Source: Patescibacteria group bacterium (GTDB lineage Bacteria > Patescibacteriota > Patescibacteriia > Buchananbacterales > GWA2-38-13). From it: DNA of 41,847 nt. The stretch lies in the NCBI GenBank assembly GCA_028712155.1, contig JAQTQO010000010.1, forward strand, positions 1 through 41,847, given 5' to 3'. Position numbers and translations under genes: made by a program. Numbering within the stretch: position 1 is the first letter of the stretch; every line of letters begins with the position of its first letter. Under the pieces are notes generated by a model. That model was not told where the DNA came from. It was given only the letters and a program-made list of their open reading frames with translations, and ran no database searches. Below, piece after piece: positions 13,421-21,456 of the stretch.

Positions 13421-16400
13421 ATGCCGCGGATGCTCAAACGTTGGATCGCCGGAGCGATTTTCTTCGTCCTGACACTCCTGGTTGCACCGGCCGGGATCGC
13501 GCAAATTGGCGCGACGGTCAATCGCGGATTGCAGTATTCCACCATCGTCGGCTGGGATACCCCGCAGCCGACGCCAAAACTCACCGGTGAAGCGGCAAAA
13601 ATTCCCCAACTGAAAGCGCAGCTGACGGGGAGCACGAACGCCATTCTGCAGGCCGAGCTCAAGATGCTCGAGCACAAATACCCGCAAGCTGCGCCGACTC
13701 CCACCGCGGGACTACAGTATTCGACGATCGTGGGCTGGGGCACGCAGGATCTGCGCACGGCATGGATCCCGGGTCTCGGCGGACTGAGTTCCGACGAACG
13801 GCCGTCCGCCCTGCACACGGACCTCTACGGCGGCACCGGCTTTGGCGCCGGCATGGACGATAGCGCACTCAATCTCATCACGGGCAAACAAGCCATCACC
13901 GAAAGCCTCCAGCTGGGTTCGATTGATACCGAAGCCAACGACCCCGATACACAGCTGCTGCGCGATGTGAGTAGCAATATTGAGGCGTACAAAATTGTGA
14001 CCGGTAAATATCCGCAAACTCTGCGGGATTTTGCATCACCATACTATGATAAGACGGGAAAGCTATCACAAAACATACCGCAAAACAAAGATTTCCGTGT
14101 GATCAAAAATACTGTCTGGTACGACGGTAAATCTCAAAAAATTTCCGACCTGGCCGGCAAATTCACCTACCAGCGCAGCCAGGATGGAAAAACTTTCACC
14201 CTGAAACTGGCGGTAAGCGGTCAGCAAAAATTTACCCTGGCCGATCTCAAGGCGGTCCAGATCAAATCCCACCCGTGGGCCGAAATGCTCGCGGGAAAAT
14301 CCGTAAAAAAATCTGAGATCTTTTCCCTGGTGCCGGCCGACCACTTCCTCGTGTATTTTAAACAGGGCAGCACCGTACGGGAACTTCAGAACGCCTTGAA
14401 CACCCTGGCGGGTCCGACCGAAACACTTGCCTACTCCCAGGAGATCACCGACATCGTCGTAAAAGTCGCACGTCGGCTGGGGATTACAAATGCGGACGCA
14501 GCGCTGCCCCTGGTAGGCGAAATCGCATTCGTCAGCCAGGACCTGGACTTTTACCCGGGAACCGACTACGCGGTGATTCTCAACTTGCTCGGCGGACGTG
14601 GCATCGCAGAAATTGCATTCGATAATACAAAAACGCCCGGGGTTTATACCACCGCAATCAACGGCTTCCTGGTTTTTACCACCAGCCAACGGATGCTGGA
14701 TTCCGTCCGCAACGCCTCGGAGAAAAAAATCCCCGCCATGGCTGACGCGCCAGACCTCGCCTACACCCTGTCGGTGCTGGACCCGCAGCGCGACGGCCTG
14801 GCGTACCTGTCGGAAGCCTTCATCACCAAACTGGTTTCGCCCAATTACCGGATCTTGGCCGCGCAGCGCAACGCGACGATCCGCGCCCTGGAAACCCTGC
14901 AGTACATCGTTTTTGCCTACCGCGACCTCAAGGGCAAGTGGCCCCGTTCGATCCAGCAGATCGCGAACGAAGGCTACCTCAACCTTGCCGGGATTTTACA
15001 TCCGGAGAATTACACGGTGGACGCCGCCGGCTGGGTCACCCATAAACAATGGGGCAGCATGCGAAGAATTTCCTCTGTCTCCGAGATAAAGCTCGCGGAA
15101 ATCAGCAAATCCGAAAAGCTCTCCTACGAGCGCTTCCAGGAGAGCTACCAGCAATTCTGGCGCGAATTCTTCGATCCCATCGGCATCGCCGTCAGCGTCA
15201 CCGACCAAATCACGCTGCACACCGTCATTCTGCCGCTCATCGACGAGAGTGCGTACAACATGCTGTCCGGCCTGTTCGGCGGCCCGCCCATAAAATCCGA
15301 CTTCGTATTCACGCCGGATCGCGCGCCGGCGATTCTAGCGGCCGCCAAACTCAACGATCTCACCACCATGTTCCGCGGTGAAACCGCATATATCCTGCGT
15401 GGAGCCGGGCTCGCCGAACAGTATGCCAGCCAAACGAAAACCATTCTCGATCGGTATGGCATCAGCGAGGAAACCATTACAGCAGCCGCGTGCGCGGAAT
15501 CCGAGCGAGGGAAAACCTGCCGCGATGCCCTGGTCGCCGCATACCCCAAGTTGAATGTCAACGCACTTTTTTCCGACCTCGAGACCATGGAAAAACCGCT
15601 CCTCCGGAAAGCAGTGAACGCCGCGATCGCGGAAGAACTTGACCTGGACACCGAAGAAGACGTCCTGGGCTACATCGGCGACGAAGTGATGCTGGGCATG
15701 GGGACGGTCAACACGTTCGGCATTGAAGATCTTGCTAACCTCGACTACTACCTCGGCATCAAGCTCGCCAACCCCACGGCGGCAAAAAAATTCGTGCAAA
15801 AACTGTTCCAGAAAGCAGCGGAAGAAAGTGACGGCAGTCGTATCCAAATGGGCCCATTCTCTTTCTCCACCAAAGAACCGCCCAAAACCACCTACCGCGA
15901 CATCGAATACGCTACGCTCCCCACCGGATTCTTCACACTTTCCTACCTGTTTCTCGATGACAAATTCTATTTGGCCGCAAGTGAATCCGCCATCAAGCAA
16001 ATCATTGACGGCGCCATCGACGGCAAGGGCAGATCGCCCCAACAGCGCTATCGCGGTTCCGTCTGGCGCGGCATCCAGGCGGTCGGCGAAACCAACAACC
16101 TCGCGCTCCACGTTGACCTGCCGGCGTACCTGGCTGCGTTCAAAGAAAAAATGCTGAGCGAAGATTACGGCCAGGAAACGATCGGCGCAACCATCGCAGG
16201 AAAAATCGAGCACCTCAACGAGGCCCTGACGCTCGCCAAAACACTGCCCGGTTTTGACGGAACGCTCTCCAATGTCACCGGCACGTACTACCGCTCCCTC
16301 CCGCAACGCTGGCTGAACTCCCAACTCGAGGTCGCAGACGCTAAAGTCATTATCGTCTTCCAGGGCAGCCGCAACCCGATTGAAAATCTCAATGATACAA

Positions 16401-16840
16401 CCGGCCAAGAATTACTGGGAAAGATCTTTAACTCATATAAAGGCACATTGCTGGACTCCTGGATGTCGATCAAAAATGTCAGCGTAGGATTAAAGCTCTC
16501 CGAAGATGGTTTGGATTCCAAAGTTTCCTTCAGTAACCCGACGCGGACCCAGCCGTCCGATCCCCCGCCGCTTCCCCCGCCGCCGAGCCCGACCCCCACG
16601 CCCTCGCCGACCGTCCCCGCCGCAGCTACCTCCGTGCCGCCACCCGCCGCACCCCGACCGTTCCCGTGGATTTTAGTTGGCGGATTGCTGGCAGGGATTG
16701 CCCTCATCATTGTTGGAGGCACTATCGTTGGCATCGTCATCTGGCACAAACATGAGAAGGTCCCCGAAAATTACCTGCCGCCGGAAACTCCGGCCACCGG
16801 CGGCTCCGATGAAAATCCGCCGACTCCTCCGCAGCCGTAG
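13421..16840 (+). CDS. Large secreted membrane-anchored protein, DUF3352-like
   Basis: A 1139-residue protein with a signal peptide (about 1-27), a Pro/Ser/Thr-rich stretch near 1045-1080 and a C-terminal helix (about 1083-1108) with a short charged cytosolic tail. GLQYSTIVGW occurs twice (36-45 and 97-106), separated by a Pro/Lys linker. Two segments of the form A-x-x-x-x-Y-x-x-x-x-G-x-(Y/W)-P (EAYKIVTGKYPQTLRDF and FAYRDLKGKWPRSIQQI) resemble the post-pilin-helix motif of secretion pseudopilins. The blocks around IGDEVMLGMG and LDDKFYLAASESAIKQI resemble DUF3352-type proteins, an assignment by eye only. It is probably a surface protein anchored at its C-terminus. No SD. Confidence 0.72.
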   Translation: MPRMLKRWIAGAIFFVLTLLVAPAGIAQIGATVNRGLQYSTIVGWDTPQPTPKLTGEAAKIPQLKAQLTGSTNAILQAELKMLEHKYPQAAPTPTAGLQYSTIVGWGTQDLRTAWIPGLGGLSSDERPSALHTDLYGGTGFGAGMDDSALNLITGKQAITESLQLGSIDTEANDPDTQLLRDVSSNIEAYKIVTGKYPQTLRDFASPYYDKTGKLSQNIPQNKDFRVIKNTVWYDGKSQKISDLAGKFTYQRSQDGKTFTLKLAVSGQQKFTLADLKAVQIKSHPWAEMLAGKSVKKSEIFSLVPADHFLVYFKQGSTVRELQNALNTLAGPTETLAYSQEITDIVVKVARRLGITNADAALPLVGEIAFVSQDLDFYPGTDYAVILNLLGGRGIAEIAFDNTKTPGVYTTAINGFLVFTTSQRMLDSVRNASEKKIPAMADAPDLAYTLSVLDPQRDGLAYLSEAFITKLVSPNYRILAAQRNATIRALETLQYIVFAYRDLKGKWPRSIQQIANEGYLNLAGILHPENYTVDAAGWVTHKQWGSMRRISSVSEIKLAEISKSEKLSYERFQESYQQFWREFFDPIGIAVSVTDQITLHTVILPLIDESAYNMLSGLFGGPPIKSDFVFTPDRAPAILAAAKLNDLTTMFRGETAYILRGAGLAEQYASQTKTILDRYGISEETITAAACAESERGKTCRDALVAAYPKLNVNALFSDLETMEKPLLRKAVNAAIAEELDLDTEEDVLGYIGDEVMLGMGTVNTFGIEDLANLDYYLGIKLANPTAAKKFVQKLFQKAAEESDGSRIQMGPFSFSTKEPPKTTYRDIEYATLPTGFFTLSYLFLDDKFYLAASESAIKQIIDGAIDGKGRSPQQRYRGSVWRGIQAVGETNNLALHVDLPAYLAAFKEKMLSEDYGQETIGATIAGKIEHLNEALTLAKTLPGFDGTLSNVTGTYYRSLPQRWLNSQLEVADAKVIIVFQGSRNPIENLNDTTGQELLGKIFNSYKGTLLDSWMSIKNVSVGLKLSEDGLDSKVSFSNPTRTQPSDPPPLPPPPSPTPTPSPTVPAAATSVPPPAAPRPFPWILVGGLLAGIALIIVGGTIVGIVIWHKHEKVPENYLPPETPATGGSDENPPTPPQP

Positions 16841-16856
16841 TTTGCATCCGCGAAAA

Positions 16857-16888
16857 AACCGCTTCCGCCGTTTGGCGGAAGCGGTTTT
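16857..16888 (+). terminator. Bidirectional terminator between the 1139-residue gene and znuB
   Basis: AACCGCTTCCGCC (16857-16869) pairs with GGCGGAAGCGGTT (16874-16886) around GTTT. A T-run lies on the plus strand and AAAAAA precedes the stem, so it also serves znuB on the minus strand. Confidence 0.9.
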
Positions 16889-16909
16889 GTAATTCGGATC
16901 TTGTCTGAT

Positions 16910-17719
16910 TTACGGCCGCCGGACGTACGCGAACCGATGCACACCCATCATGAACGTAAACAGGATGGAGCCGGTCAGGACGACCACCGCGCCGCTCGAC
17001 AGGTCAAAAAGATGCGCCAGCGGCAGACCGGCCATCACCATCAAAACGGCGAAAAGTATCGAGCGGGTGACGGCGCCGACGAACGAACGGCTGACGAGTT
17101 TAGCTGCCGACGCAGGAATAATCATCAGCGCGCCGACCAAGAGCACCCCGAACAATTTGATCCCAAGCACGATGGTAATGACAATGGTCAGATAGAACGC
17201 CAGTTCAAGGCGGTCCACGGGGATGCCGGCGACCTTGGCGGTGGCGCGGTCAAACATCATGAGCGCCAAGTGTTTGGAAGTACGCCACAAGAATATCCCC
17301 ACGACCGCGGCAATCCCCACGATGGTAAGCATATCGCGGGTGGTAATGGTGCTGATATCGCCGAACAGCGCATTCTCGAGCGCTTCGAGCTGCTGGCCGC
17401 TATGCCCCAGGAGCAGAATGCCGATCGCCAAACTGGTGGTGAACAGCAGCGTGATAATGGCGTCAACCTGCAAATTGGTCCGGCGTTCGAGAAAATAGAT
17501 CGCGAGTCCGACCACGAGAGAGAATACGAGCGCCGTATAGAGCGGATTGGCGTGCCAGAGCACGCCGATGGCGATGCCCGTCAGACTGGCGTGCGCGATC
17601 CCGTCGGCCACAAACGACATCCGCTTGATGACGACAAATACGCCCAGCCACGCCAGCACGGCGGCAAGCATGGCGCCAGTCACGATCGGAGCGAGAAATA
17701 TCGGATTAAAAAACCACAT
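16910..17719 (-). CDS. znuB: Metal ABC transporter permease, ZnuB-like
   Basis: A 269-residue ABC-3 family permease with about eight hydrophobic segments. MSFVADGIAHASLTGIAIG is the family signature near the second helix, and LVGALMIIPASAAKLVSRSF is the conserved cytosolic loop that meets the ATPase. It should import Zn2+ (or Mn2+) together with the ATPase gene that ends 6 nt upstream. No substrate-binding lipoprotein gene (ZnuA) is next to it. No SD. Confidence 0.9.
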   Translation of the reverse strand: MWFFNPIFLAPIVTGAMLAAVLAWLGVFVVIKRMSFVADGIAHASLTGIAIGVLWHANPLYTALVFSLVVGLAIYFLERRTNLQVDAIITLLFTTSLAIGILLLGHSGQQLEALENALFGDISTITTRDMLTIVGIAAVVGIFLWRTSKHLALMMFDRATAKVAGIPVDRLELAFYLTIVITIVLGIKLFGVLLVGALMIIPASAAKLVSRSFVGAVTRSILFAVLMVMAGLPLAHLFDLSSGAVVVLTGSILFTFMMGVHRFAYVRRP

Positions 17720-17725
17720 AGATAA

Positions 17726-18445
17726 TTAATGCAAGTGGTTCATTTCTGGCTCGCCATACAGCTGTTTGAGTACCTCCGGCGTGACGGCTTCCTCGGGCGT
17801 GCCGAAGCAGACCATCTCGCGGTTCAGGCAGATGATCTTGGTCGCCCGCTTGGAAACGAGCGCGAGATCGTGCGACACCATCATAATGGTAATCTGGTGG
17901 TGACGATGGAGGTGAGAAACGAGATCATAGAACCCGCGCTCGCCGGCGATGTCCACGCCGGCCGTTGGTTCGTCGAGCAGCAGCAGCTTCGGTTCGGAGA
18001 GCAGCGCATTGGCGATCAGCAGCCGCTGCAATTGGCCGCCGGAGAGGTCACCCACCCGCCGGTTTTCCCCGCCTTTCAGGTTCACCTCTTCGAGCACCGC
18101 GCCCCGCCACTCGCGGTTTCTCAATTTGACGCCGCTCAAACTCAAAAACTCGCCCACGGTGAGCGGGAAGGTCCGGTCAAAAGAAAAACGCTGGGGTACG
18201 TAGCCGATCTTACCAAGCGCCTGCTGGACCGGGCCGCCGAACACCCGCACGATGCCCTCGTATGGGACTAGGCCCAAAACCGCCTGCAGCAGGGTCGTCT
18301 TGCCCGACCCGTTGGGGCCGATGAGCGCGACGATCTCACCGCGGGCGATGGAAAACGTCAAATTTGAAAGAATGACCGTACTGCCAAAACGCACCGTCAG
18401 ATGATGGACGTCGACCGCGGCCGGATTTTTTTCCTCAGGTGCCAT
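17726..18445 (-). CDS. znuC: Metal ABC transporter ATP-binding protein, ZnuC-like
   Basis: A 239-residue ABC ATPase. Walker A is GPNGSGKTT (43-51), the Q-loop lies in GYVPQRFSFD, the signature is LSGGQ (134-138), Walker B is LLLLDEP (154-160) and the H-loop is His192. It energises the ZnuB-like permease. It starts 4 nt after the zur stop, forming a tight zur-znuC-znuB operon that should respond to zinc through the palindrome at 18851-18875. Confidence 0.92.
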   Translation of the reverse strand: MAPEEKNPAAVDVHHLTVRFGSTVILSNLTFSIARGEIVALIGPNGSGKTTLLQAVLGLVPYEGIVRVFGGPVQQALGKIGYVPQRFSFDRTFPLTVGEFLSLSGVKLRNREWRGAVLEEVNLKGGENRRVGDLSGGQLQRLLIANALLSEPKLLLLDEPTAGVDIAGERGFYDLVSHLHRHHQITIMMVSHDLALVSKRATKIICLNREMVCFGTPEEAVTPEVLKQLYGEPEMNHLH

Positions 18446-18449
18446 ATGG

Positions 18450-18836
18450 TTATACCGAAGCGCACGCGGCGCACACGCCGGTTAGACGAACCTCGTGCTG
18501 AACGCTGCGAAACCCCTTGGGCTGCGGCAGTGACACCTCGCACGGCAGGCAAACCCGGCGCCGGCACGAACGGCAGGTGATGTGGTGATGATGGCGATCT
18601 GAAAGCGCGTACGCGGCGCTGTTCCCCTGCCGGCTGCGCATCAACACGCCAAGGCGTTCCAGTAATTCCACGTTCCGGTAAACGGACGCGAGATCCACGC
18701 GTAAGCCATTGAGCCCGCGAGAAATTTCCGCCGCCGTTCGCGGCTCCTCCTGATTCTGCAAATATCGGAGTACCGCTTGTCGCGCTTTAGTCATGCGGCG
18801 GCCGGCGGTTTTGACTTGGTTGGCGTATTTGGTCAT
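18450..18836 (-). CDS. zur: Fur-family regulator, Zur-like
   Basis: A 128-residue Fur-family repressor with an N-terminal winged helix (RMTKARQAVLRYL, then DLASVYRNVELLERLG) and a metal part with HHHH at about 82-85, CRSC (88-91), CLPC (96-99) and CAAC (122-125). Fur proteins normally have two CxxC pairs for structural zinc; the third pair is an extra. Context with a zinc-type ABC transporter supports Zur over Fur. Its -10 box lies 6 nt before the ATG, so the mRNA should be leaderless, and the operator overlaps its own promoter. Confidence 0.88.
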   Translation of the reverse strand: MTKYANQVKTAGRRMTKARQAVLRYLQNQEEPRTAAEISRGLNGLRVDLASVYRNVELLERLGVLMRSRQGNSAAYALSDRHHHHITCRSCRRRVCLPCEVSLPQPKGFRSVQHEVRLTGVCAACASV

Positions 18837-18842
18837 GGCGCG

Positions 18843-18871
18843 AGCATACCATTATTGCAAATCATTTGCAA
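18843..18871 (-). promoter_or_regulatory. zur operon promoter
   Basis: Minus strand TTGCAA, 17-nt spacer, TATGCT, then six bases and the ATG. The -35 and spacer are covered by the palindrome at 18851-18875. Confidence 0.65.
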
Positions 18872-18875
18872 TAAT
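18851..18875. promoter_or_regulatory. Zur-box-like operator
   Basis: A perfect inverted repeat: ATTATTGCAAA, TCA, TTTGCAATAAT. Its core, TGCAAATnATTTGCA, has the A/T-rich form of Fur/Zur sites. It covers the -35 of zur-znuC-znuB and ends 11 nt before the lexA -35. Confidence 0.85.
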
Positions 18876-18885
18876 AGTTATCCCC

Positions 18886-18914
18886 TTGACGTTCGGTTTT
18901 TGTTCGGGTATTAT
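18886..18914 (+). promoter_or_regulatory. lexA promoter
   Basis: TTGACG, 17-nt spacer, TATTAT. It lies 17 nt before the ATG, giving a leader of about ten bases. Confidence 0.8.
18891..18905. promoter_or_regulatory. Putative LexA operator, direct-repeat type
   Basis: GTTC, seven bases, GTTC, exactly the GTTC-N7-GTTC form described for alphaproteobacterial LexA. It lies between the -35 and -10 of lexA, the expected place for autorepression. No Gram-positive CGAAC-N4-GTTCG or E. coli CTGT-N8-ACAG site was seen here. Confidence 0.6.
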
Positions 18915-18931
18915 CATAAAGCATAAAATAT

Positions 18932-19546
18932 ATGGAAACGCTTACCAAAAAACAATCTGCCATTCTGAAATACGTTCTGGGTGCTCTCCGAAACGAAGGG
19001 TATTCCCCTACCTACGAGGATATCGCCCGGCATTTTAAACTCCGGTCGAAAGCTACGGTCGCCGAACATCTGACGGCATTGGAAGCAAAAGGCTATCTCA
19101 AACTTCCGGGGGGACGCGGCGGCATGTTGCAGCCAGTGAAAAACGTCCTCGATCTCGCCCGCGCCCTCACGCTCCCCCTCTCGGGCATGATTGCCGCGGG
19201 CAAACCCATTGAAGCGCTGGATGGCGGCGATACCATCGCCGTGCCCGCCGATCTCGTTGCCGATCCCATCAACACGTACGTCTTGCGCGTGCAAGGGCAA
19301 TCCATGATCGATGAAGGAATTTTTGACGGCGATTTTGTTATCGTCCAGCGTAATCCCAGCCCCAAGAACGGCGACGTGGTCGTGGCGCTGCTCGACAACG
19401 CCTACGCCACGCTCAAAAAATTCTTCCGTGAGAAAGACCGCATCCGCCTGCAGCCGGCCAACCCGGCCATGCAGCCCATTTACGCCAAGGACCCGCTCAT
19501 CCAGGGCGTGGTGCGCGCCATCATTCGAAAGTTCCAAACCACCTAG
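18932..19546 (+). CDS. lexA: LexA repressor
   Basis: A 204-residue SOS repressor/autoprotease. The N-terminal winged helix runs LTKKQSAILKYVL to ATVAEHLTALEAKGYL. The cleavage site is Ala89-Gly90 in MIAAGKPIEA, the nucleophile Ser124 lies in VQGQSMID, and the general base is Lys162 in YATLKKFF, with the same Ser-Lys spacing class as E. coli (119/156). All parts for RecA-stimulated self-cleavage are present. The gene is followed by a 96-residue protein two bases after its stop and then by a Y-family polymerase, which looks like a damage-response cassette. Confidence 0.95.
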   Translation: METLTKKQSAILKYVLGALRNEGYSPTYEDIARHFKLRSKATVAEHLTALEAKGYLKLPGGRGGMLQPVKNVLDLARALTLPLSGMIAAGKPIEALDGGDTIAVPADLVADPINTYVLRVQGQSMIDEGIFDGDFVIVQRNPSPKNGDVVVALLDNAYATLKKFFREKDRIRLQPANPAMQPIYAKDPLIQGVVRAIIRKFQTT

Positions 19547-19548
19547 CT

Positions 19549-19839
19549 ATGCATGAAATTATTGATGAACCGGTGGAAGTCCTCGCCAGCTTTTCCCCGG
19601 TCCCGGCCTGCACAACGACAAACAAACCGCGCGTTGCGGGCAACCGCGTCAGGCCGCTGCTCTTTCGCTGGCGCGGTAAAAAATACCAGATCGAGAAGCT
19701 CAACCTGGTGCATCGCGAGCGCGACGGCGAAGATGTTGTCTACTACTTCAATGTTTCCGATGCCGCTAACTATTTCAAGCTCGCCTTCTCCACCCGCCGG
19801 ATGTCGTGGCGCCTGGCGGAATGGTACGCAGAGGGATAG
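19549..19839 (+). CDS. 96-residue basic protein in the SOS cassette, DUF6504-like
   Basis: It starts 2 nt after the lexA stop, so it is almost certainly co-transcribed. Marks are PLLFRWRGKKYQIEKL, then HRERDGEDVVYYFNVSDAANYFKLAF and a final RMSWRLAEWYAEG: a small beta-rich fold with a W-R-G-x-x-Y motif. From memory this resembles the short DUF6504-type proteins found near Y-family polymerases in mutagenesis operons; that link needs a profile search. It may be an accessory factor of the downstream polymerase. Confidence 0.65.
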   Translation: MHEIIDEPVEVLASFSPVPACTTTNKPRVAGNRVRPLLFRWRGKKYQIEKLNLVHRERDGEDVVYYFNVSDAANYFKLAFSTRRMSWRLAEWYAEG

Positions 19840-19888
19840 TTAAAAAGCCGCCGGAAAACCCTAGGCGGAGCCGCAACCTTATCCCTCG

Positions 19889-19999
19889 CTATCGCATGAG
19901 TGCAATGGCGATCACGCCGACCAGTGCCGTAAATCCCGCCATCGCCATTCCGACGAAGATAAACCACCCGAGAGAATTATACGCCCGCCAATGAACCAT
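19889..19999 (-). CDS. Possible 36-residue membrane peptide
   Basis: The frame MVHWRAYNSLGWFIFVGMAM and on to ALMR has one long hydrophobic helix (about 11-34). It lies antisense in the gap between the 96-residue gene and the polymerase gene. A TATAAT at 20032-20037 on the minus strand could start it. There is no SD or clear -35. Hydrophobic composition in a gap supports it weakly. Confidence 0.4.
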   Translation of the reverse strand: MVHWRAYNSLGWFIFVGMAMAGFTALVGVIAIALMR

Positions 20000-20042
20000 A
20001 GGTTAGTTAGGGTGTGAATAATTACGTTTTCATTATACACCC

Positions 20043-20068
20043 TTGGCACCCTTCGAGAAAGGTGCCAA
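20043..20068. repeat. Hairpin of the CTTC/GAAA palindrome family before dinB
   Basis: TTGGCACC at 20043-20050 pairs with GGTGCCAA at 20061-20068, with TTC/GAA inside and one mismatch. It ends 11 nt before the polymerase start and may limit its translation. Confidence 0.65.
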
Positions 20069-20079
20069 AAGAAGACCAT

Positions 20080-21342
20080 ATGCCAAAAGTGATATTGCAC
20101 ATTGACATGAACAGTTATTTTGCATCCGTCGAGCAGCAGGCCAATCCCCTGTTGCGCGGCAAACCCGTGGGCGTGTGTGCGTATTTGCCCAAAACCAAGC
20201 ACGGCAACGGCTGCATTATCGCTTCGTCCATCGAAGCTAAAAAGGTCGGCATAAAAACCGGTATGCGGATAGCTGACGCCAAAAAAATTTACCCCGGTAT
20301 CATCCTGGTGCAAAATGAGCCGGCTAAATACCGTGACACAACCGAAATTATTTTTGGAATTCTCGGGCAGTACACCGACCAAGTTGAACCCTACAGCATT
20401 GACGAGGCATTTCTTGATCTCACCGGCTGGGTTGCAAATCTCTCACAGGCGGAAAAACTTGGTCAAGAAATCCAACACCGCATCACGGTGGAAGCCGGCG
20501 AATGGCTAAGGGCGTCCATCGGCATTGCGCACACGCGGTGGCTGGCGAAGTTCGGTTCCGACATCGCTCCCAAAGGCGGGACACTCCTGATCGCGCCGGA
20601 TAACGTTGAAAAAATTTTTTCGAGCGTCAGAATCACCGAGGCGTGGGGCATCAAACAGCCCACCGCCTGGCGGCTGTGGCAGCTGGGCATCACCACGCTC
20701 AATGAACTGCGTCATTACCCGGTCGCCAACCTCCTGGCGACCCTGGGCAAACCCGGCTACTACCTCTGGGCGAACGTCAACGGCATCGAACTCGACGGCG
20801 TTGCCCAAACGCCGGCAGCGCCAAAATCCATCGGCCACTCCTACTGCATTCCGAAGCGCACGTCGCAGCGCTCCTACCTGCGGCCGATCCTTGCCAAACT
20901 CTGCGAACGGACCGGCCGACGCCTGCGGGCACAGCAGCTGGAGGCCAATGGCATTATGGCGTACTGCGGCATAGTGCACGGCCACGGCGTGGGCGGCAGC
21001 AAACGTTTGCCGTCGCCGCTGTTCACCACGCCCGACATCTTCCGGCAGGCCGACGCCCTGCTCTTCTCCCGCCCCCTGCCGGACATCGCGACCATGGTTG
21101 CCGTCAGCGTGTTTGGCCTGACGCCGCTCTCCCAACAGCAGTCGCTGTTTACCGACATCCTCACGCCCAAACGCGTCGCATGCACGCTCGACGCCATCAA
21201 CGACAAATACGGCGAACACGCAGTCGCGACCGGTGCAATGTGGGGCACGGGAAACAACGCGCCGGATCGCGTCGGCTACCGCAAAACGGTCGCCGTGCCG
21301 CAAACCCAGCCGGCTATCACGTACATCCCTGATTTCGCATAA
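20080..21342 (+). CDS. dinB: Y-family DNA polymerase (Pol IV/DinB type)
   Basis: A 420-residue translesion polymerase. Asp9 in LHIDMNSYFASVEQ and Asp108-Glu109 in YSIDEAFLDLTG are the catalytic carboxylates. The thumb/HhH region (SVRITEAWGIKQPTAWRLWQLGI) and little-finger domain follow. The ATG at 20080 is chosen because the catalytic motif starts at residue 7, as in the family, while the earlier ATG at 20014 would read through the hairpin. It lies 240 nt after the 96-residue gene. No LexA site was found directly upstream, so it may depend on readthrough from lexA or be constitutive. Confidence 0.92.
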   Translation: MPKVILHIDMNSYFASVEQQANPLLRGKPVGVCAYLPKTKHGNGCIIASSIEAKKVGIKTGMRIADAKKIYPGIILVQNEPAKYRDTTEIIFGILGQYTDQVEPYSIDEAFLDLTGWVANLSQAEKLGQEIQHRITVEAGEWLRASIGIAHTRWLAKFGSDIAPKGGTLLIAPDNVEKIFSSVRITEAWGIKQPTAWRLWQLGITTLNELRHYPVANLLATLGKPGYYLWANVNGIELDGVAQTPAAPKSIGHSYCIPKRTSQRSYLRPILAKLCERTGRRLRAQQLEANGIMAYCGIVHGHGVGGSKRLPSPLFTTPDIFRQADALLFSRPLPDIATMVAVSVFGLTPLSQQQSLFTDILTPKRVACTLDAINDKYGEHAVATGAMWGTGNNAPDRVGYRKTVAVPQTQPAITYIPDFA

Positions 21343-21365
21343 TTCAAAAAACCTCCTGTTGCCCA

Positions 21366-21394
21366 TTGACACCCTGCTTTCCATACAATAGTAT
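21366..21394 (+). promoter_or_regulatory. Promoter of the YerC/TrpR-like gene
   Basis: TTGACA, 17-nt spacer, TAGTAT. The leader would be about 55 nt. Confidence 0.65.
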
Positions 21395-21408
21395 ATACAA
21401 TGATACTA
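21389..21408. promoter_or_regulatory. Putative operator of the YerC/TrpR-like regulator
   Basis: A perfect inverted repeat, TAGTAT, eight bases, ATACTA. Its left arm is the -10 box itself, so a bound dimer would block initiation. Confidence 0.5.
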
Positions 21409-21456
21409 CCGACAAATAACGACAGAGCATAGTATCCCCTGCTCGCATCCCAACGT

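Noticed and set aside
15335-16408. Minus-strand 357-codon frame inside the 1139-residue gene
   Set aside because: Composition (Phe/Gly/Val/Arg-rich) is that of an antisense shadow; the plus-strand protein has a signal peptide, repeats and membrane anchor.
20014-20079. Longer start for the Y-family polymerase at 20014
   Set aside because: It would add 22 residues ahead of a conserved N-terminal catalytic motif and read through a hairpin.
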